DNA of 64,000 nt from positions 124,001 to 188,000 of the forward strand of contig NZ_VFQF01000001.1 of NCBI RefSeq assembly GCF_006717145.1, in the 5' to 3' direction. The DNA comes from Humibacillus xanthopallidus. GTDB taxonomy: Bacteria; Actinomycetota; Actinomycetes; Actinomycetales; Dermatophilaceae. The position numbers were made by a program, and so were the translations under genes. Below the pieces are notes generated by a model. That model searched no databases. It was not told where the DNA came from and worked only from the letters and a program-made list of their open reading frames with translations. Shown here one piece after another: positions 38,244 to 47,456 of this stretch (its first letter is position 1; every line of letters starts with the position of its first letter).

Positions 38244-39494
38244 ATGCGCAGCAGAACCACCACCGGCGTCTCGGCCATCGCGATCGCCGCCACCGCCTCG
38301 CTCGCCCTCGCCGCCTGCGGCGGCGCGGGCGGCCCGCAGGCCGCGGCGGCAGGCGGCCTGACCGACGGCAAGGTCGTCATCGGCCTGCTCAACGACCAGT
38401 CCGGCGTCTACAAGGACCTGTCCGGTCCGAACTCCAAGGTCGCGATCCAGATGGCGATCGACGACTACAAGGCGAAGTACGGCGACAAGGCCGTCGCCAA
38501 GGACATCGAGATCGTCACGGCCGACCACCAGAACAAGGCCGACATCGCCAACTCCAAGGCGCAGGAGATGTACGACCGCCAGAAGGCCGACATCATCCTC
38601 GACGTGCCGAACTCGGCCGCCGCGCTCGCCGTCGCCACTCAGGCGAAGAACAAGAAGAAGCTCTACATCAACATCGGTGCGGGCACGACGGCCCTGACGG
38701 GCGCCAGCTGCAACAGGTACACGTTCCACTGGGCCTACAACACCGCCGTCCTCGCGCGCGGCACTGCCGGCACGATCACCAAGGAGGGCGGGACGAGCTG
38801 GAACATCGTCTACCCCGACTACGCCTTCGGCCAGGACATGAACAAGTCGTTCAGCGCCGAGGTCACGAAGAACGGCGGCACCGTCGGCCAGTCGATCGCC
38901 TCGCCGTTCCCGAGCGACAACTTCGCCACCTTCATCACCAAGGCCGGCGAGGGCAACCCGAAGGTCATCGGCTCGATGCACGCCGGTGGCGACCTCATCA
39001 ACTTCGTCAAGCAGTTCAACCAGAGCTCGCTCAAGGGCAAGGTCCAGCTCGCTGTCGGCCTGATGTTCATCACCGACATCCACTCGCTCGGGGTCGACCA
39101 GTTCGCCGGTACGCAGTTCACCGACGCGTGGTACTGGAACTTCGACGCGCAGAACAAGAAGTGGGCCGACCGCTTCAAGGAGAAGACGAACACCCGTCCG
39201 TCCTTCGCCCACGCCGCCAACTACTCGGCCGCGATGAACTACCTCGAGGCCGTCCAGGAGGCCGGCACCGATGACGCCGACACCATCGTCAGCAAGCTCG
39301 AGGGCAAGAAGATCAACGACGTGTTCCTGCGCAACGGCGAGATCCGCAAGGCCGACCACGCCGTGACCCACGACGTCTACCTCGCCAAGGTCAAGAGCTC
39401 CGCCCCGGAGGAGTGGGACTACGAGGACATCGTGAAGACGATCCCCGCCGCCGAGGCGTACGGCGCGGCCAACCCCGCCTGCACGATGGGCTGA
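38244..39494 (+). CDS. livK: LIV-type ABC transporter substrate-binding lipoprotein
   Basis: Periplasmic-type binding protein, 416 residues, anchored outside the membrane. Signal peptide RSRTTTGVSAIAIAATASLA ends in the lipobox LAAC, Cys about residue 26. The type I fold starts VVIGLLNDQSGVYKDLSGPN. Family members of this sort bind leucine-type amino acids, but others bind amides, urea or aromatic acids, so the ligand is open. GGAGGGG stands before ATG 38244. A 15-bp stem follows the stop. Confidence 0.88.
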   Translation: MRSRTTTGVSAIAIAATASLALAACGGAGGPQAAAAGGLTDGKVVIGLLNDQSGVYKDLSGPNSKVAIQMAIDDYKAKYGDKAVAKDIEIVTADHQNKADIANSKAQEMYDRQKADIILDVPNSAAALAVATQAKNKKKLYINIGAGTTALTGASCNRYTFHWAYNTAVLARGTAGTITKEGGTSWNIVYPDYAFGQDMNKSFSAEVTKNGGTVGQSIASPFPSDNFATFITKAGEGNPKVIGSMHAGGDLINFVKQFNQSSLKGKVQLAVGLMFITDIHSLGVDQFAGTQFTDAWYWNFDAQNKKWADRFKEKTNTRPSFAHAANYSAAMNYLEAVQEAGTDDADTIVSKLEGKKINDVFLRNGEIRKADHAVTHDVYLAKVKSSAPEEWDYEDIVKTIPAAEAYGAANPACTMG

Positions 39495-39504
39495 TTCCCG
39501 AGCA

Positions 39505-39551
39505 CGTATGCCGTCCGGCCGCGTCCCACGAGCCGCGCCGGACGGCATACG
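39505..39551. repeat. 15-bp stem-loop carrying two GTATGCCG motifs
   Basis: Arms CGTATGCCGTCCGGC (39505-39519) and its perfect complement (39537-39551), loop 17 bases. It sits 10 bases after the binding-protein stop and 44 bases before livH, where such stems often lower downstream expression or protect the abundant binding-protein mRNA. No U-tract. Confidence 0.75.
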
Positions 39552-39595
39552 GCAGGGATCCGTCCAGCCCGATCGACCGCGAACGAGCGAGAGAC

Positions 39596-40465
39596 ATGAG
39601 CGAATTCATCCAGTACACCCTCCAGGGGCTCGCCGCCGGCGGCTTCTACGCGCTCTCCGCGCTCGGCCTCGCCGTCATCTTCGGCGTCCTCGGGGTCGTC
39701 AACTTCTCCCACGGCGCCTGCTACATGCTCGGCGCCGTCATCGCGGCCGTCCTGCTGGCCGAGCTGAGCCTCGGCTTCTGGGTGGCGCTCGTCGTCGTGC
39801 CGGTGGTCATGTTCGGCTTCGGAGTGCTCATGGAGCGCCTCCTCGTGCAGTGGCTGCTCGCGCTGGACCCGCTCTACAACTTCCTGCTGACCTTCGGCCT
39901 CACGCTCATCCTCGTCGAGGCCGTGAAGCTGAGGTATGGCGTCTCGGGGCTGCCCTACGAGATCCCAGCAGGCCTCGGTGGGCAGGTGACGGTCGGCAGC
40001 GTCAACCTCTCGGTCTATGCGATCTTCGCGTGCGTCTTCTCCGTCGTCGTGTGCATCGCCGTCGGCCTGCTCATGACGAGGACGCGCATCGGCATGATCG
40101 TGCGCGCCGCCACCGAGGACGCCGGGCGCACCCGGGCCCTCGGCATCAACGTCGGTCGCTGGGTCACCCCGGTCTTCGGCTTCGGCATCGCGCTGGCCGG
40201 TCTCGCCGGCGTGCTCGCCGCGCCGACCCGGGCGATCACGGCCGAGATGGGCAGCAACTTCATCATCATCCTGTTCGCCGTCGTCGTCATCGGAGGCCTC
40301 GGCTCGATTCTCGGGGCGGTCGTCGCCGGCTTCCTCGTCGGCCTCGTCGAGGCCTACGGCGTCGCCTACGCGCCGGCCTATGCCCAGATCGTCATCTTCG
40401 TGCTGATGGCGGCCGTGATCCTCGTCCGGCCATCCGGACTCTTCGGAAGGGAGGAGGTCGCGTGA
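39596..40465 (+). CDS. livH: LIV-type ABC transporter permease LivH
   Basis: Inner-membrane permease of 289 residues with about eight membrane segments, from GLAAGGFYALSALGLAVIFG to QIVIFVLMAAVILVRPSG. LivH patterns include VVNFSHGACYMLGA and, after the cytoplasmic loop that contacts the ATPases (RAATEDAGRTRALGINV), the segment GGLGSILGAVVAGFLVGL. The stop overlaps the livM GTG. Confidence 0.92.
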   Translation: MSEFIQYTLQGLAAGGFYALSALGLAVIFGVLGVVNFSHGACYMLGAVIAAVLLAELSLGFWVALVVVPVVMFGFGVLMERLLVQWLLALDPLYNFLLTFGLTLILVEAVKLRYGVSGLPYEIPAGLGGQVTVGSVNLSVYAIFACVFSVVVCIAVGLLMTRTRIGMIVRAATEDAGRTRALGINVGRWVTPVFGFGIALAGLAGVLAAPTRAITAEMGSNFIIILFAVVVIGGLGSILGAVVAGFLVGLVEAYGVAYAPAYAQIVIFVLMAAVILVRPSGLFGREEVA

Positions 40466-41481
40466 GCGAGCAGATGACCGCCAAGGTCGACGTCGACCTG
40501 GCTCAGCCCTCGATCCTGTCGCGGCGCAGCCCGTGGCGCTACCTCATGCTGCTGGCCGGCCTCGCTGTCCTCGTCCTGCTGCCCTACTGGATCTACCCGC
40601 CGGTTGCGATGGACATCCTGTGCTGGGGACTCTTCGCGATCAGCGTCGACCTGCTGCTCGGCTTCACCGGGCTGCTCAGCTTCGGGCACGCCGCCTTCTG
40701 GGGTGGCTCGGCCTACTGCACCGGACTGATCGCCATCACCTGGGGTGTGCCCTTCCCCGTCGCGGTGATCGGCGGCTCGGTCTTCGCGATGCTCATCGCC
40801 TGGCCGATCGGCTGGCTCTCGGTGCGCCGCACGGGCATCTACTTCGCGATGGTCACCCTGGCGTTCGCCCAGATGATCTACTTCATCGCCAACCAGCTGC
40901 GTGACCTCACGGGCGGCGAGAACGGCCTGCAGGGCATCCCGCGCACCTTCTTCGGCATCGACGCGGTCGAGAACGACTCCTTCTACTTCTACTACGCCGG
41001 CGCGGCGCTCATCGTCATCGGCATCGCGATCGCCTGGCGGGTCGTCAACTCGCCGTTCGGCCGGGTGCTCACCGCGGTCCGTGACAACCCGGCGCGGGCC
41101 CGCGCGCTCGGCTACGACGTCGAGGTCTTCAAGATCAAGGCCTTCGTCATCTCTGCCGGCCTCGCCGGGCTGGCGGGTGGCGTCTTCGCGATCAGCCACG
41201 GCTTCGCCTCGCTGCAGGAGCTCGCCTGGACCACCTCGGGCAAGGTCGTGCTCATCACGGTCCTCGGCGGCATCGGCACCCTCTGGGGCGGTCTCGTCGG
41301 CGCCGGCGTCGTCGTCACCCTCGAGGACTACCTGTCGAGCTCGGGCTTCGAGGGCATCGGCCTCATCACGGGTGGCATCTTCGTCGTCATCGTGCTGCTC
41401 TTCCGCCACGGCATCTGGGGCACGGCTCGCAACGCCCTGCGCCGGTTCGTCCTCGACCGGCGGCGTCAATCCCGGGACTGA
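40462..41481 (+). CDS. livM: LIV-type ABC transporter permease LivM
   Basis: Partner permease of 339 residues with about ten membrane segments. Family patterns: GFTGLLSFGHAAFWGGSAYC, RTGIYFAMVTLAFAQMIYF, TGGENGLQGIP, and the coupling loop AVRDNPARARALGYDV. GTG 40462 overlaps the livH stop by 4 bases. A hairpin 10 bases after the stop closes the operon. Confidence 0.92.
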   Translation: MSEQMTAKVDVDLAQPSILSRRSPWRYLMLLAGLAVLVLLPYWIYPPVAMDILCWGLFAISVDLLLGFTGLLSFGHAAFWGGSAYCTGLIAITWGVPFPVAVIGGSVFAMLIAWPIGWLSVRRTGIYFAMVTLAFAQMIYFIANQLRDLTGGENGLQGIPRTFFGIDAVENDSFYFYYAGAALIVIGIAIAWRVVNSPFGRVLTAVRDNPARARALGYDVEVFKIKAFVISAGLAGLAGGVFAISHGFASLQELAWTTSGKVVLITVLGGIGTLWGGLVGAGVVVTLEDYLSSSGFEGIGLITGGIFVVIVLLFRHGIWGTARNALRRFVLDRRRQSRD

Positions 41482-41491
41482 CTGACCCCGT

Positions 41492-41510
41492 CGGCCACCT
41501 CGAGTGGCCG
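41492..41510. terminator. Hairpin after livM
   Basis: CGGCCAC and its complement around CTCGA, 11 bases after the livM stop. The half GAGTGGCC recurs in the 32-bp repeat arrays at 45117-45390. Confidence 0.5.
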
Positions 41511-41618
41511 CGTAACCTCACCTGTCACGAGTGGGATTCTCGGCGTGCCCGCACCGGCACCGGCATCCGCACCGGCACCTGGTCGGCGCGCCGGAGGCTG
41601 CCCCATAGACTGACCGGC

Positions 41619-41915
41619 ATGTCCTCCCTGTCCCGCGACGACGTAGCCCATCTGGCCGGCCTCGCCCGCATCGAGCTCTCCGACGACGAGCTCGACCGCA
41701 TGGTGGGTGAGCTCGGGGTCATCCTCGAGTCCGTGGCCAAGGTCCAGCAGGCCCCGACCGACGGCGTCGCCCCGATGTCGCACCCGATGCCGCTGACCAA
41801 CGTGACCCGCCCCGACGTCGTGCGCCCGAGCCTCGGCGCCGCAGCCGTCCTGGCCGGCGCGCCCGAGGCCGAGCAGGAGCGCTTCTCCGTGCCCCGCATC
41901 CTCGACGAGGACTGA
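41619..41915 (+). CDS. gatC: Asp-tRNA(Asn)/Glu-tRNA(Gln) amidotransferase subunit C
   Basis: Small subunit (98 residues) that wraps around and stabilises GatA-GatB. Typical patterns are LSRDDVAHLAGLARIELSDD and the C-terminal LAGAPEAEQERFSVPRILDE. ATG 41619 is preceded by a TAGACT -10 box (41606-41611) and 7 bases, so it is leaderless and the promoter heads gatCAB. Confidence 0.95.
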   Translation: MSSLSRDDVAHLAGLARIELSDDELDRMVGELGVILESVAKVQQAPTDGVAPMSHPMPLTNVTRPDVVRPSLGAAAVLAGAPEAEQERFSVPRILDED

Positions 41916-41931
41916 GCCTCCGCCGACGCCC

Positions 41932-41965
41932 GCGTATGCCGCTGGGCCGAGCCCCCGGCATACGC
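41932..41965. repeat. Stem-loop between gatC and gatA built on GTATGCCG
   Basis: Arms GCGTATGCCG (41932-41941) and its complement (41956-41965). The loop itself contains a GGGC/GCCC inner stem, so nearly the whole element pairs. It lies inside the gatCAB transcript, 61 bases before gatA. Confidence 0.7.
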
Positions 41966-42026
41966 CCTCGCCCGTGACGGGCACCCACGAAACCCCCTGT
42001 CGCAGCTACGAATCGAAGGCACTGAC

Positions 42027-43565
42027 GTGACCGACCTGCCAACTGACCTGACGAGGGCCACTGCCGCCGACCTGGCTGGTGCCCTCGCGAGCAAGACCAT
42101 CAGCTCCGTCGAGGTGACGCAGGCGCACCTCGACCGGATCGCCGCTGTCGACGGGCAGGTGCACTCCTATCTCCATGTCGACGGCGAGGGGGCGCTCGCA
42201 CAGGCCAGGGCGGTCGACGCGCGCCGCCAGTCCGGCGAGAGCCTCGGCGCGCTGGCCGGGGTGCCGATCGCCGTCAAGGACGTCATGACGACGAAGGGGC
42301 TGCCGACGACCTGCGGCAGCAAGATCCTCGAGGGCTGGATCCCGCCCTACGATGCGACGGTCGTGACGAAGCTGCGTGAGGCCGGGCTCCCGATCCTCGG
42401 CAAGACCAACATGGACGAGTTCGCGATGGGCAGCTCGACCGAGCACTCCGCCTACGGCCCGTCCCACAACCCGTGGGACCTCGACCGGATCCCCGGCGGC
42501 TCGGGCGGCGGCTCGAGCTCAGTGCTCGCGTCGTTCCAGGCGCCGCTCGCGACGGGCACCGACACCGGCGGGTCGATCCGCCAACCGGCGGCCGTCACTG
42601 CGACCGTGGGCACGAAGCCGACCTACGGCGGCGTCTCGCGCTACGGCCTCGTCGCCCTCGCGAGCTCGCTCGACCAGGCCGGGCCCTGCGGGCGCACCGT
42701 GCTCGACACCGCGCTGCTCCACGCCGTCATGGGCGGCCACGACCCCATGGACTCGACGTCGATCGACGCGCCGGTGCCGCCGGTCGTCGAGGCGGCGCGT
42801 GCCGCCGACGTGCGCGGGATGCGCATCGGCGTCGTCAAGGAGCTCGGTGGCGAGGGCTACCAGCCCGGCGTACGCGCGCGCTTCGACGAGTCCGTGGCGC
42901 TGCTCGAGGAGCTCGGTGCCGAGGTCGTCGAGGTCAGCTGCCCGAACTTCGAGTACGCCCTCGCGGCCTACTACCTCATCCTCCCGAGCGAGGCGTCGAG
43001 CAACCTCGCGAAGTTCGACGCCATGCGCTACGGCCTGCGGGTGCTGCCGGAGGGCGTCGACGCGCCGAGCGCGGAGCAGGTCATGGCGGCCACGCGCGAC
43101 GCCGGCTTCGGACCCGAGGTCAAGCGCCGCATCATCCTCGGCACGTATGCCCTCAGCTCCGGCTACTACGACGCGTACTACGGCTCGGCCCAGAAGGTGC
43201 GTGCGCTCATCGCGCAGGACTTCGCGGCGGCATACGCACGCGTCGACGTGCTCGTCAGCCCGACGGCGCCGACCACGGCGTTCAAGCTCGGCGACAAGCT
43301 CGAGGACCCGATGGCGATGTACCTCAACGACATCGCCACGATCCCGGCCAACCTCGCCGGCGTGCCCGGCATGTCGATCCCCTCGGGTCTTGCGGACGAG
43401 GACGGCCTCCCCGCGGGCATCCAGATCCTCGCGCCCGCGACCAAGGACGAGCGCCTCTACTCCGTGGGCGCTGCCCTCGAGGCCGCGCTCGTCGACCGCT
43501 GGGGCGGTCCGATCCTCGACCGCGCGCCCGAGCTGGGCGGCGCTGCTGCTGCGAAGGGAGCCTGA
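42027..43565 (+). CDS. gatA: Asp-tRNA(Asn)/Glu-tRNA(Gln) amidotransferase subunit A
   Basis: Glutaminase subunit that supplies ammonia to GatB. 512 residues of the amidase-signature family with the Ser-cisSer-Lys triad complete: Lys84 in IAVKDVM, Ser159 in [10 protein letters not shown], Ser183 in [15 protein letters not shown] 42027 has GAAGG 8 bases upstream. gatB follows after 1 base. Confidence 0.96.
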   Translation: MTDLPTDLTRATAADLAGALASKTISSVEVTQAHLDRIAAVDGQVHSYLHVDGEGALAQARAVDARRQSGESLGALAGVPIAVKDVMTTKGLPTTCGSKILEGWIPPYDATVVTKLREAGLPILGKTNMDEFAMGSSTEHSAYGPSHNPWDLDRIPGGSGGGSSSVLASFQAPLATGTDTGGSIRQPAAVTATVGTKPTYGGVSRYGLVALASSLDQAGPCGRTVLDTALLHAVMGGHDPMDSTSIDAPVPPVVEAARAADVRGMRIGVVKELGGEGYQPGVRARFDESVALLEELGAEVVEVSCPNFEYALAAYYLILPSEASSNLAKFDAMRYGLRVLPEGVDAPSAEQVMAATRDAGFGPEVKRRIILGTYALSSGYYDAYYGSAQKVRALIAQDFAAAYARVDVLVSPTAPTTAFKLGDKLEDPMAMYLNDIATIPANLAGVPGMSIPSGLADEDGLPAGIQILAPATKDERLYSVGAALEAALVDRWGGPILDRAPELGGAAAAKGA

Positions 43566-43566
43566 C

Positions 43567-45114
43567 ATGAGCACGGTCACCGCCGACGCCGTCATGGACT
43601 ACGACGAGGCCATGACGAAGTTCGACCCCGTCATGGGTCTCGAGGTCCACGTCGAGCTGCACACGGCGACGAAGATGTTCTGCGGCTGCCCGACCGAGTT
43701 CGGCGCCGCGCCCAACTCGCAGGTCTGCCCCGTCTGCCTCGGCCTGCCCGGTGCGCTGCCCGTCGTCAACGAGAAGGCCGTCGAGTCGGCCATCCGCATC
43801 GGCCTGGCGCTCAACTGCGAGATCGCGCAGTGGTGCCGCTTCGCCCGGAAGAACTACTTCTACCCGGACATGCCGAAGAACTTCCAGACCTCGCAGTACG
43901 ACGAGCCGATCGCCTTCGAGGGCTACCTCGATGTCGAGCTCGAGGACGGCAGCACCTACCGCGTCGAGATCGAGCGCGCGCACATGGAGGAGGACACCGG
44001 CAAGTCGCTCCACATCGGCGGTGCGACGGGCCGCATCCACGGCGCCGACCACTCGCTCGTCGACTACAACCGCGCCGGCATCCCGCTCATCGAGATCGTG
44101 ACAAAGCCGATGGTCGGGGCGGGGGAGCGCGCGCCCGAGGTCGCCAAGGCGTACGTCTCGGCCCTGCGCGACCTGCTCCGCGCCCTCGATGTCAGCGACG
44201 TCAAGATGGAGCAGGGCTCGATGCGCTGCGACGCAAACGTGTCGCTGCGTCCGCGTGTGGGTGAGCCCACGAGCGAGGAGCAGCTGGCCGTGCCTCTCGG
44301 CACGCGCACCGAGACGAAGAACGTCAACTCGCTGCGTTCGGTCGAGCGCGCGGTGCGCTACGAGATCTCGCGCCACGCGGCGATCCTCGACGGCGGCGGC
44401 ACGATCCTGCAGGAGACGCGTCACTGGCACGAGGACACCGGCATCACTACCTCGGGCCGCGTCAAGTCCGACGCCGAGGACTACCGCTACTTCCCCGAGC
44501 CCGACCTCGTGCCCGTTGCGCCGACGCGCGAGACGGTCGAGACGCTGCGTGGCACCCTGCCCGAGCCTCCCGGCCTCCGCCGCAAGCGACTCCAGTCCGA
44601 CTGGGGCTACAGCGATCTCGAGATGCGCGACGTCCTCAACGCGGGTGCCGTCGAGCTCATCGAGGAGACGGTCGCCGCTGGCGCGAGCGCCGCCGCCGCG
44701 AAGAAGTGGTGGCTCGGTGAGCCGTCGCGTCGCGCCAATGCCGAGGGCCAGGACATCGTCACGTATGCCGCCGGGCTCGGGCTCACGCCCGCCCACATCG
44801 CCGAGCTTGACGGGCTCGTCGCCGCGGGTCGGCTCAACGACTCGATGGCGCGGCAGGTGCTCGACGGCGTCCTCGGTGGTGAGGGGACACCCACCGCCGT
44901 CGCCGACGCCCGTGGGCTCGAGCTCGTCCAGGACGACGGCGCCCTCGAGGCGGCCGTCGACAAGGTCATCGCCGCCAACCCCGACGTCGCGGACAAGATC
45001 CGGGACGGCAAGGTGGCGGCCGCCGGTGCGCTCATCGGCCAGGTCATGAAGGAGATGAAGGGCCAGGCCGACGCCGGCAAGGCCCGCGAGCTCATCCTCG
45101 CCAAGCTCCAGTAA
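43567..45114 (+). CDS. gatB: Asp-tRNA(Asn)/Glu-tRNA(Gln) amidotransferase subunit B
   Basis: Kinase/transamidase subunit acting on misacylated tRNA. 515 residues: [20 protein letters not shown] and CPVCLGLPG (zinc-type cysteines), the PET112 signature [16 protein letters not shown], and the C-terminal Yqey helical domain from about residue 400 ([20 protein letters not shown]). The presence of gatCAB implies that Gln-tRNA, and perhaps Asn-tRNA, is made by the indirect route. Confidence 0.96.
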   Translation: MSTVTADAVMDYDEAMTKFDPVMGLEVHVELHTATKMFCGCPTEFGAAPNSQVCPVCLGLPGALPVVNEKAVESAIRIGLALNCEIAQWCRFARKNYFYPDMPKNFQTSQYDEPIAFEGYLDVELEDGSTYRVEIERAHMEEDTGKSLHIGGATGRIHGADHSLVDYNRAGIPLIEIVTKPMVGAGERAPEVAKAYVSALRDLLRALDVSDVKMEQGSMRCDANVSLRPRVGEPTSEEQLAVPLGTRTETKNVNSLRSVERAVRYEISRHAAILDGGGTILQETRHWHEDTGITTSGRVKSDAEDYRYFPEPDLVPVAPTRETVETLRGTLPEPPGLRRKRLQSDWGYSDLEMRDVLNAGAVELIEETVAAGASAAAAKKWWLGEPSRRANAEGQDIVTYAAGLGLTPAHIAELDGLVAAGRLNDSMARQVLDGVLGGEGTPTAVADARGLELVQDDGALEAAVDKVIAANPDVADKIRDGKVAAAGALIGQVMKEMKGQADAGKARELILAKLQ

Positions 45115-45116
45115 CC

Positions 45117-45390
45117 GTCGAGTGGCCACACCTGGCCGCCTGCCCGAGTCGAGTGGCCACGGTTGGTCGCCCGGTCCGAGTCGAGTGGCCATGGTTGGTC
45201 GCCCGGTCCGAGTCGAGTGGCCATGGTTGGTCGCCCGGTCCGAGTCGAGTGGCCACCTCTTGTCGCTCGGTACAGTGTGGCCACTCGACTGGGTTCACGC
45301 GGCAGAGGGTGGCCACTCGACTGGGTTCACGCGGCAGAGTGTGGCCACTCGACTGGGTTCACGCGGCAGAGTGTGGCCACTCGACTTGGG
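45117..45390. repeat. Two opposed arrays of 32-bp tandem repeats
   Basis: Five units in one direction begin GTCGAGTGGCCA at 45117, 45148, 45180, 45212 and 45244. Four units in the other begin GTGTGGCCACTCGAC or a variant at 45275, 45307, 45339 and 45371. Period 31-32 bp. Both kinds share the 13-base core GTCGAGTGGCCAC in opposite orientation but differ in the remaining 19 bases. It fills the spacer between convergent gatB and the DUF937 gene and holds no supported gene. Confidence 0.9.
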
Positions 45391-45415
45391 GGTTGGGCTG
45401 AGGTGGGCAGCGCTG

Positions 45416-46111
45416 TCAGCGCTTTCCGCCACCCAGCAGGCCGCCGAGGATGCCACCGAGGATGTCGCCGGCCCCACCGCCAGGGCTGGATCCGCCACTA
45501 CCGCCAGACGCCCCACCGAGGACCTGCCCGAGGATGTCCTCCAGCGGGTTGGACCCGCTGGCCGCAGGGGCGTCGCCACCGGGGGACTGGACCGAACCGC
45601 TGCCAGCGCCCTGGCCGCCCGGGAAAAGCGGACCGTTGTCGGAGGAGGATCCCGTGGCCTCGGCCGAGCCCGAGCCGCCGCCGAGGATGCTGCCCAGCCC
45701 GCCGCCCTGACCGATCTTGTTGGCCAGCCACGACATGACGATGGGGGCGAGGATCGGCAGCAGCTTCTGCACGATCGACCCGGCCGAGCCGGATCCTCCG
45801 ATGCCCGAGCCCACGCCGCCGAGCTGGCTCATCACCTGGTCGGTGTTGTCACCGAAGATGTTGCCGACGATCTTCTGACCGTCCTGCTCGTCGACGTCGG
45901 CGAGGCTGCTCACCGTCGTGCCCTGGTGGTCCGCGAGCGCCGATGCCAGCGACTGGGCTCCCGCCGGGTCGTGGGCGTTGGCCTGCAGACCGCCGAGGAG
46001 TGCCGGGAGTGCGGTCTGCACGGCCTGCTCGACCTCGCTCTCGTCCACCCCCCACTGGGATGCCAGCTGCTGGAGCGGCACCTGGCCGAGGATCTCGTCG
46101 TACGAAGCCAT
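45416..46111 (-). CDS. DUF937 family (YidB-like) protein
   Basis: 231 residues. The helical DUF937 domain occupies residues 1-115 (EILGQVPLQQLASQWGVDES, LPALLGGLQANA, GNIFGDNTDQVMSQLGG, LLPILAPIVMSWLANKIG). The second half is Gly/Ser-rich low complexity ending in ILGGILGGLLGGGKR. YidB of Escherichia coli is a homologue of unknown role. GAGGAGG stands before ATG 46111. It is convergent with gatB across the repeat array. Confidence 0.8.
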   Translation of the reverse strand: MASYDEILGQVPLQQLASQWGVDESEVEQAVQTALPALLGGLQANAHDPAGAQSLASALADHQGTTVSSLADVDEQDGQKIVGNIFGDNTDQVMSQLGGVGSGIGGSGSAGSIVQKLLPILAPIVMSWLANKIGQGGGLGSILGGGSGSAEATGSSSDNGPLFPGGQGAGSGSVQSPGGDAPAASGSNPLEDILGQVLGGASGGSGGSSPGGGAGDILGGILGGLLGGGKR

Positions 46112-46215
46112 GCCCTGGGACCTCCTCGTCACGGAGCGGTCGGCGACCACTCTCCGGGCAAGGCTAACCACGGATCGGGTTCGGCCCCAGGGATGACGTG
46201 CACGAGGACCGACGG

Positions 46216-47397
46216 TCAGGTGGCGCCGACGTCGGAGAGGGGCAGCGACATCAGCCGGTCGTCGGAGCCGTTGTTGGTGAGGATCCAGGCTCGGCCGTCG
46301 ACGAACCTGATGTCTCGCACCCGGCCGTAGATGCCCTCGAGGTGTCTCGTCGGCGTGCCGGCGGTGCCGTCGGCCTTCACCGGCACGCGCCAGACAGACT
46401 GGCCCCGGAGCGCCGCGAGGTAGACCGCCCCGTCGGGCCCGACGGTGATTCCGCTCGGCGAGGCCTCGGAGGTCGGCCACTGCACCACCGGGTCGACGAA
46501 GTCAGGGTTCTCGGCGACCCCCTCGACCTCGGGCCAGCCGTAGTTGTCGCCGGGCTTGATGAGGTTGAGCTCGTCCCACGTGTTGGCGCCGAACTCGCTG
46601 GCCCAGAGGCGCTTCTGGCTGTCCCACGCGAGCCCCTGCACGTTGCGGTGCCCATAGGACCAGATGGGGGAGCCGCCGAACGGGTTGCCGGGGGCGGCCT
46701 TGCCCTCCGGGGTGATCCGGAGGATCTTGCCGCCGAGCGATCCGAGGTTCTGCGACAGCGACGTGGCGCCGGCGTCACCGGTGCCGGCGTAGAGGTAGCC
46801 GTCCGGCCCGAAGGCGATGCGCCCGCCGTTGTGGTTGCGGCCCATCGGTATGCCGTCGAGGATGACCTGCGGCTCGCCGAGCGTGCCGTCGCGCCACGGA
46901 ACCGCGGCGATGCGGTTGTCGCTCTCGGTCGAGTAGTACGCGTAGAAGACGGGGTTGGCCTCGAAGTCCTCGGGCACTGCCAGCCCGAGCAGACCCCCCT
47001 CGCCCGCCGTGCGCGTGATCGGAAGGGTGCCCGCGACCGTCGCCTGCCCTCCGGACCCCGGCTTGGGCACGTGGCGCACCTCCCCGGTGTTGCGGACGCT
47101 CACGAGCGAGCTGCCGTCGGGGAGCACCGCGATCGACCACGGCACGTCGAGTCCACTGAGCAGAGCCACCGGTGGGCCTGCCGCGTCGGGTGTGGCGGGG
47201 GACCCGGACGTCGCACCCGGGGACGAGCCCGCCGCCGTGGGTGTCGCCGAGCCGCTCGGGCCCGTGGTCGCCGCCGCAGTCCCGCTCGTGCCGGCGAGCG
47301 GTGCCGGCGTCGGTGACGACGTGCAGGCCCCGGTCGCCAGCACACCGACCAGCCCCACGGCGAGGGCACGGGCAACGACGAGGCGGGAGGGCGGCAT
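46216..47397 (-). CDS. Sorbosone/glucose dehydrogenase-like lipoprotein (LppZ-like)
   Basis: 393 residues of the six-bladed PQQ-dependent sugar dehydrogenase (GSDH) family. Signal peptide with lipobox ATGAC, lipidated Cys about residue 25, then a Ser/Thr/Pro-rich linker of 45 residues and the propeller from LLSGLDVPWSIAVLPDG. Conserved blades include GEGGLLGLAVPEDF, RNHNGGRIAFGPDGYLY and YGHRNVQGLAWD, with the His and Arg that bind PQQ in family enzymes. Mtb LppZ (Rv3006) is in the same position after gatB. Cofactor and substrate are not proven. Confidence 0.88.
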   Translation of the reverse strand: MPPSRLVVARALAVGLVGVLATGACTSSPTPAPLAGTSGTAAATTGPSGSATPTAAGSSPGATSGSPATPDAAGPPVALLSGLDVPWSIAVLPDGSSLVSVRNTGEVRHVPKPGSGGQATVAGTLPITRTAGEGGLLGLAVPEDFEANPVFYAYYSTESDNRIAAVPWRDGTLGEPQVILDGIPMGRNHNGGRIAFGPDGYLYAGTGDAGATSLSQNLGSLGGKILRITPEGKAAPGNPFGGSPIWSYGHRNVQGLAWDSQKRLWASEFGANTWDELNLIKPGDNYGWPEVEGVAENPDFVDPVVQWPTSEASPSGITVGPDGAVYLAALRGQSVWRVPVKADGTAGTPTRHLEGIYGRVRDIRFVDGRAWILTNNGSDDRLMSLPLSDVGAT

Positions 47398-47456
47398 ACC
47401 CCATTCTGTCCCATGCGTGCCGACCCCCAGCCGGCCCGGCCCTGCGCGACGTCCCC

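Noticed and set aside
43567-45192. Long minus-strand frames antisense to gatB, ilvD, ilvB and others
   Set aside because: Typical shadows of high-GC genes: biased Arg/Ala/Gly/His composition and no family patterns, opposite to well-recognised genes.
45117-45390. CRISPR array
   Set aside because: Unit length fits, but there are no variable spacers, the units are contiguous, the arrays face each other, and no cas genes are near.
45122-46330. Open frames on both strands across the 32-bp repeats
   Set aside because: The frames stay open because the period and composition avoid stops. The peptides are repeat translations and continue antisense to the DUF937 gene.
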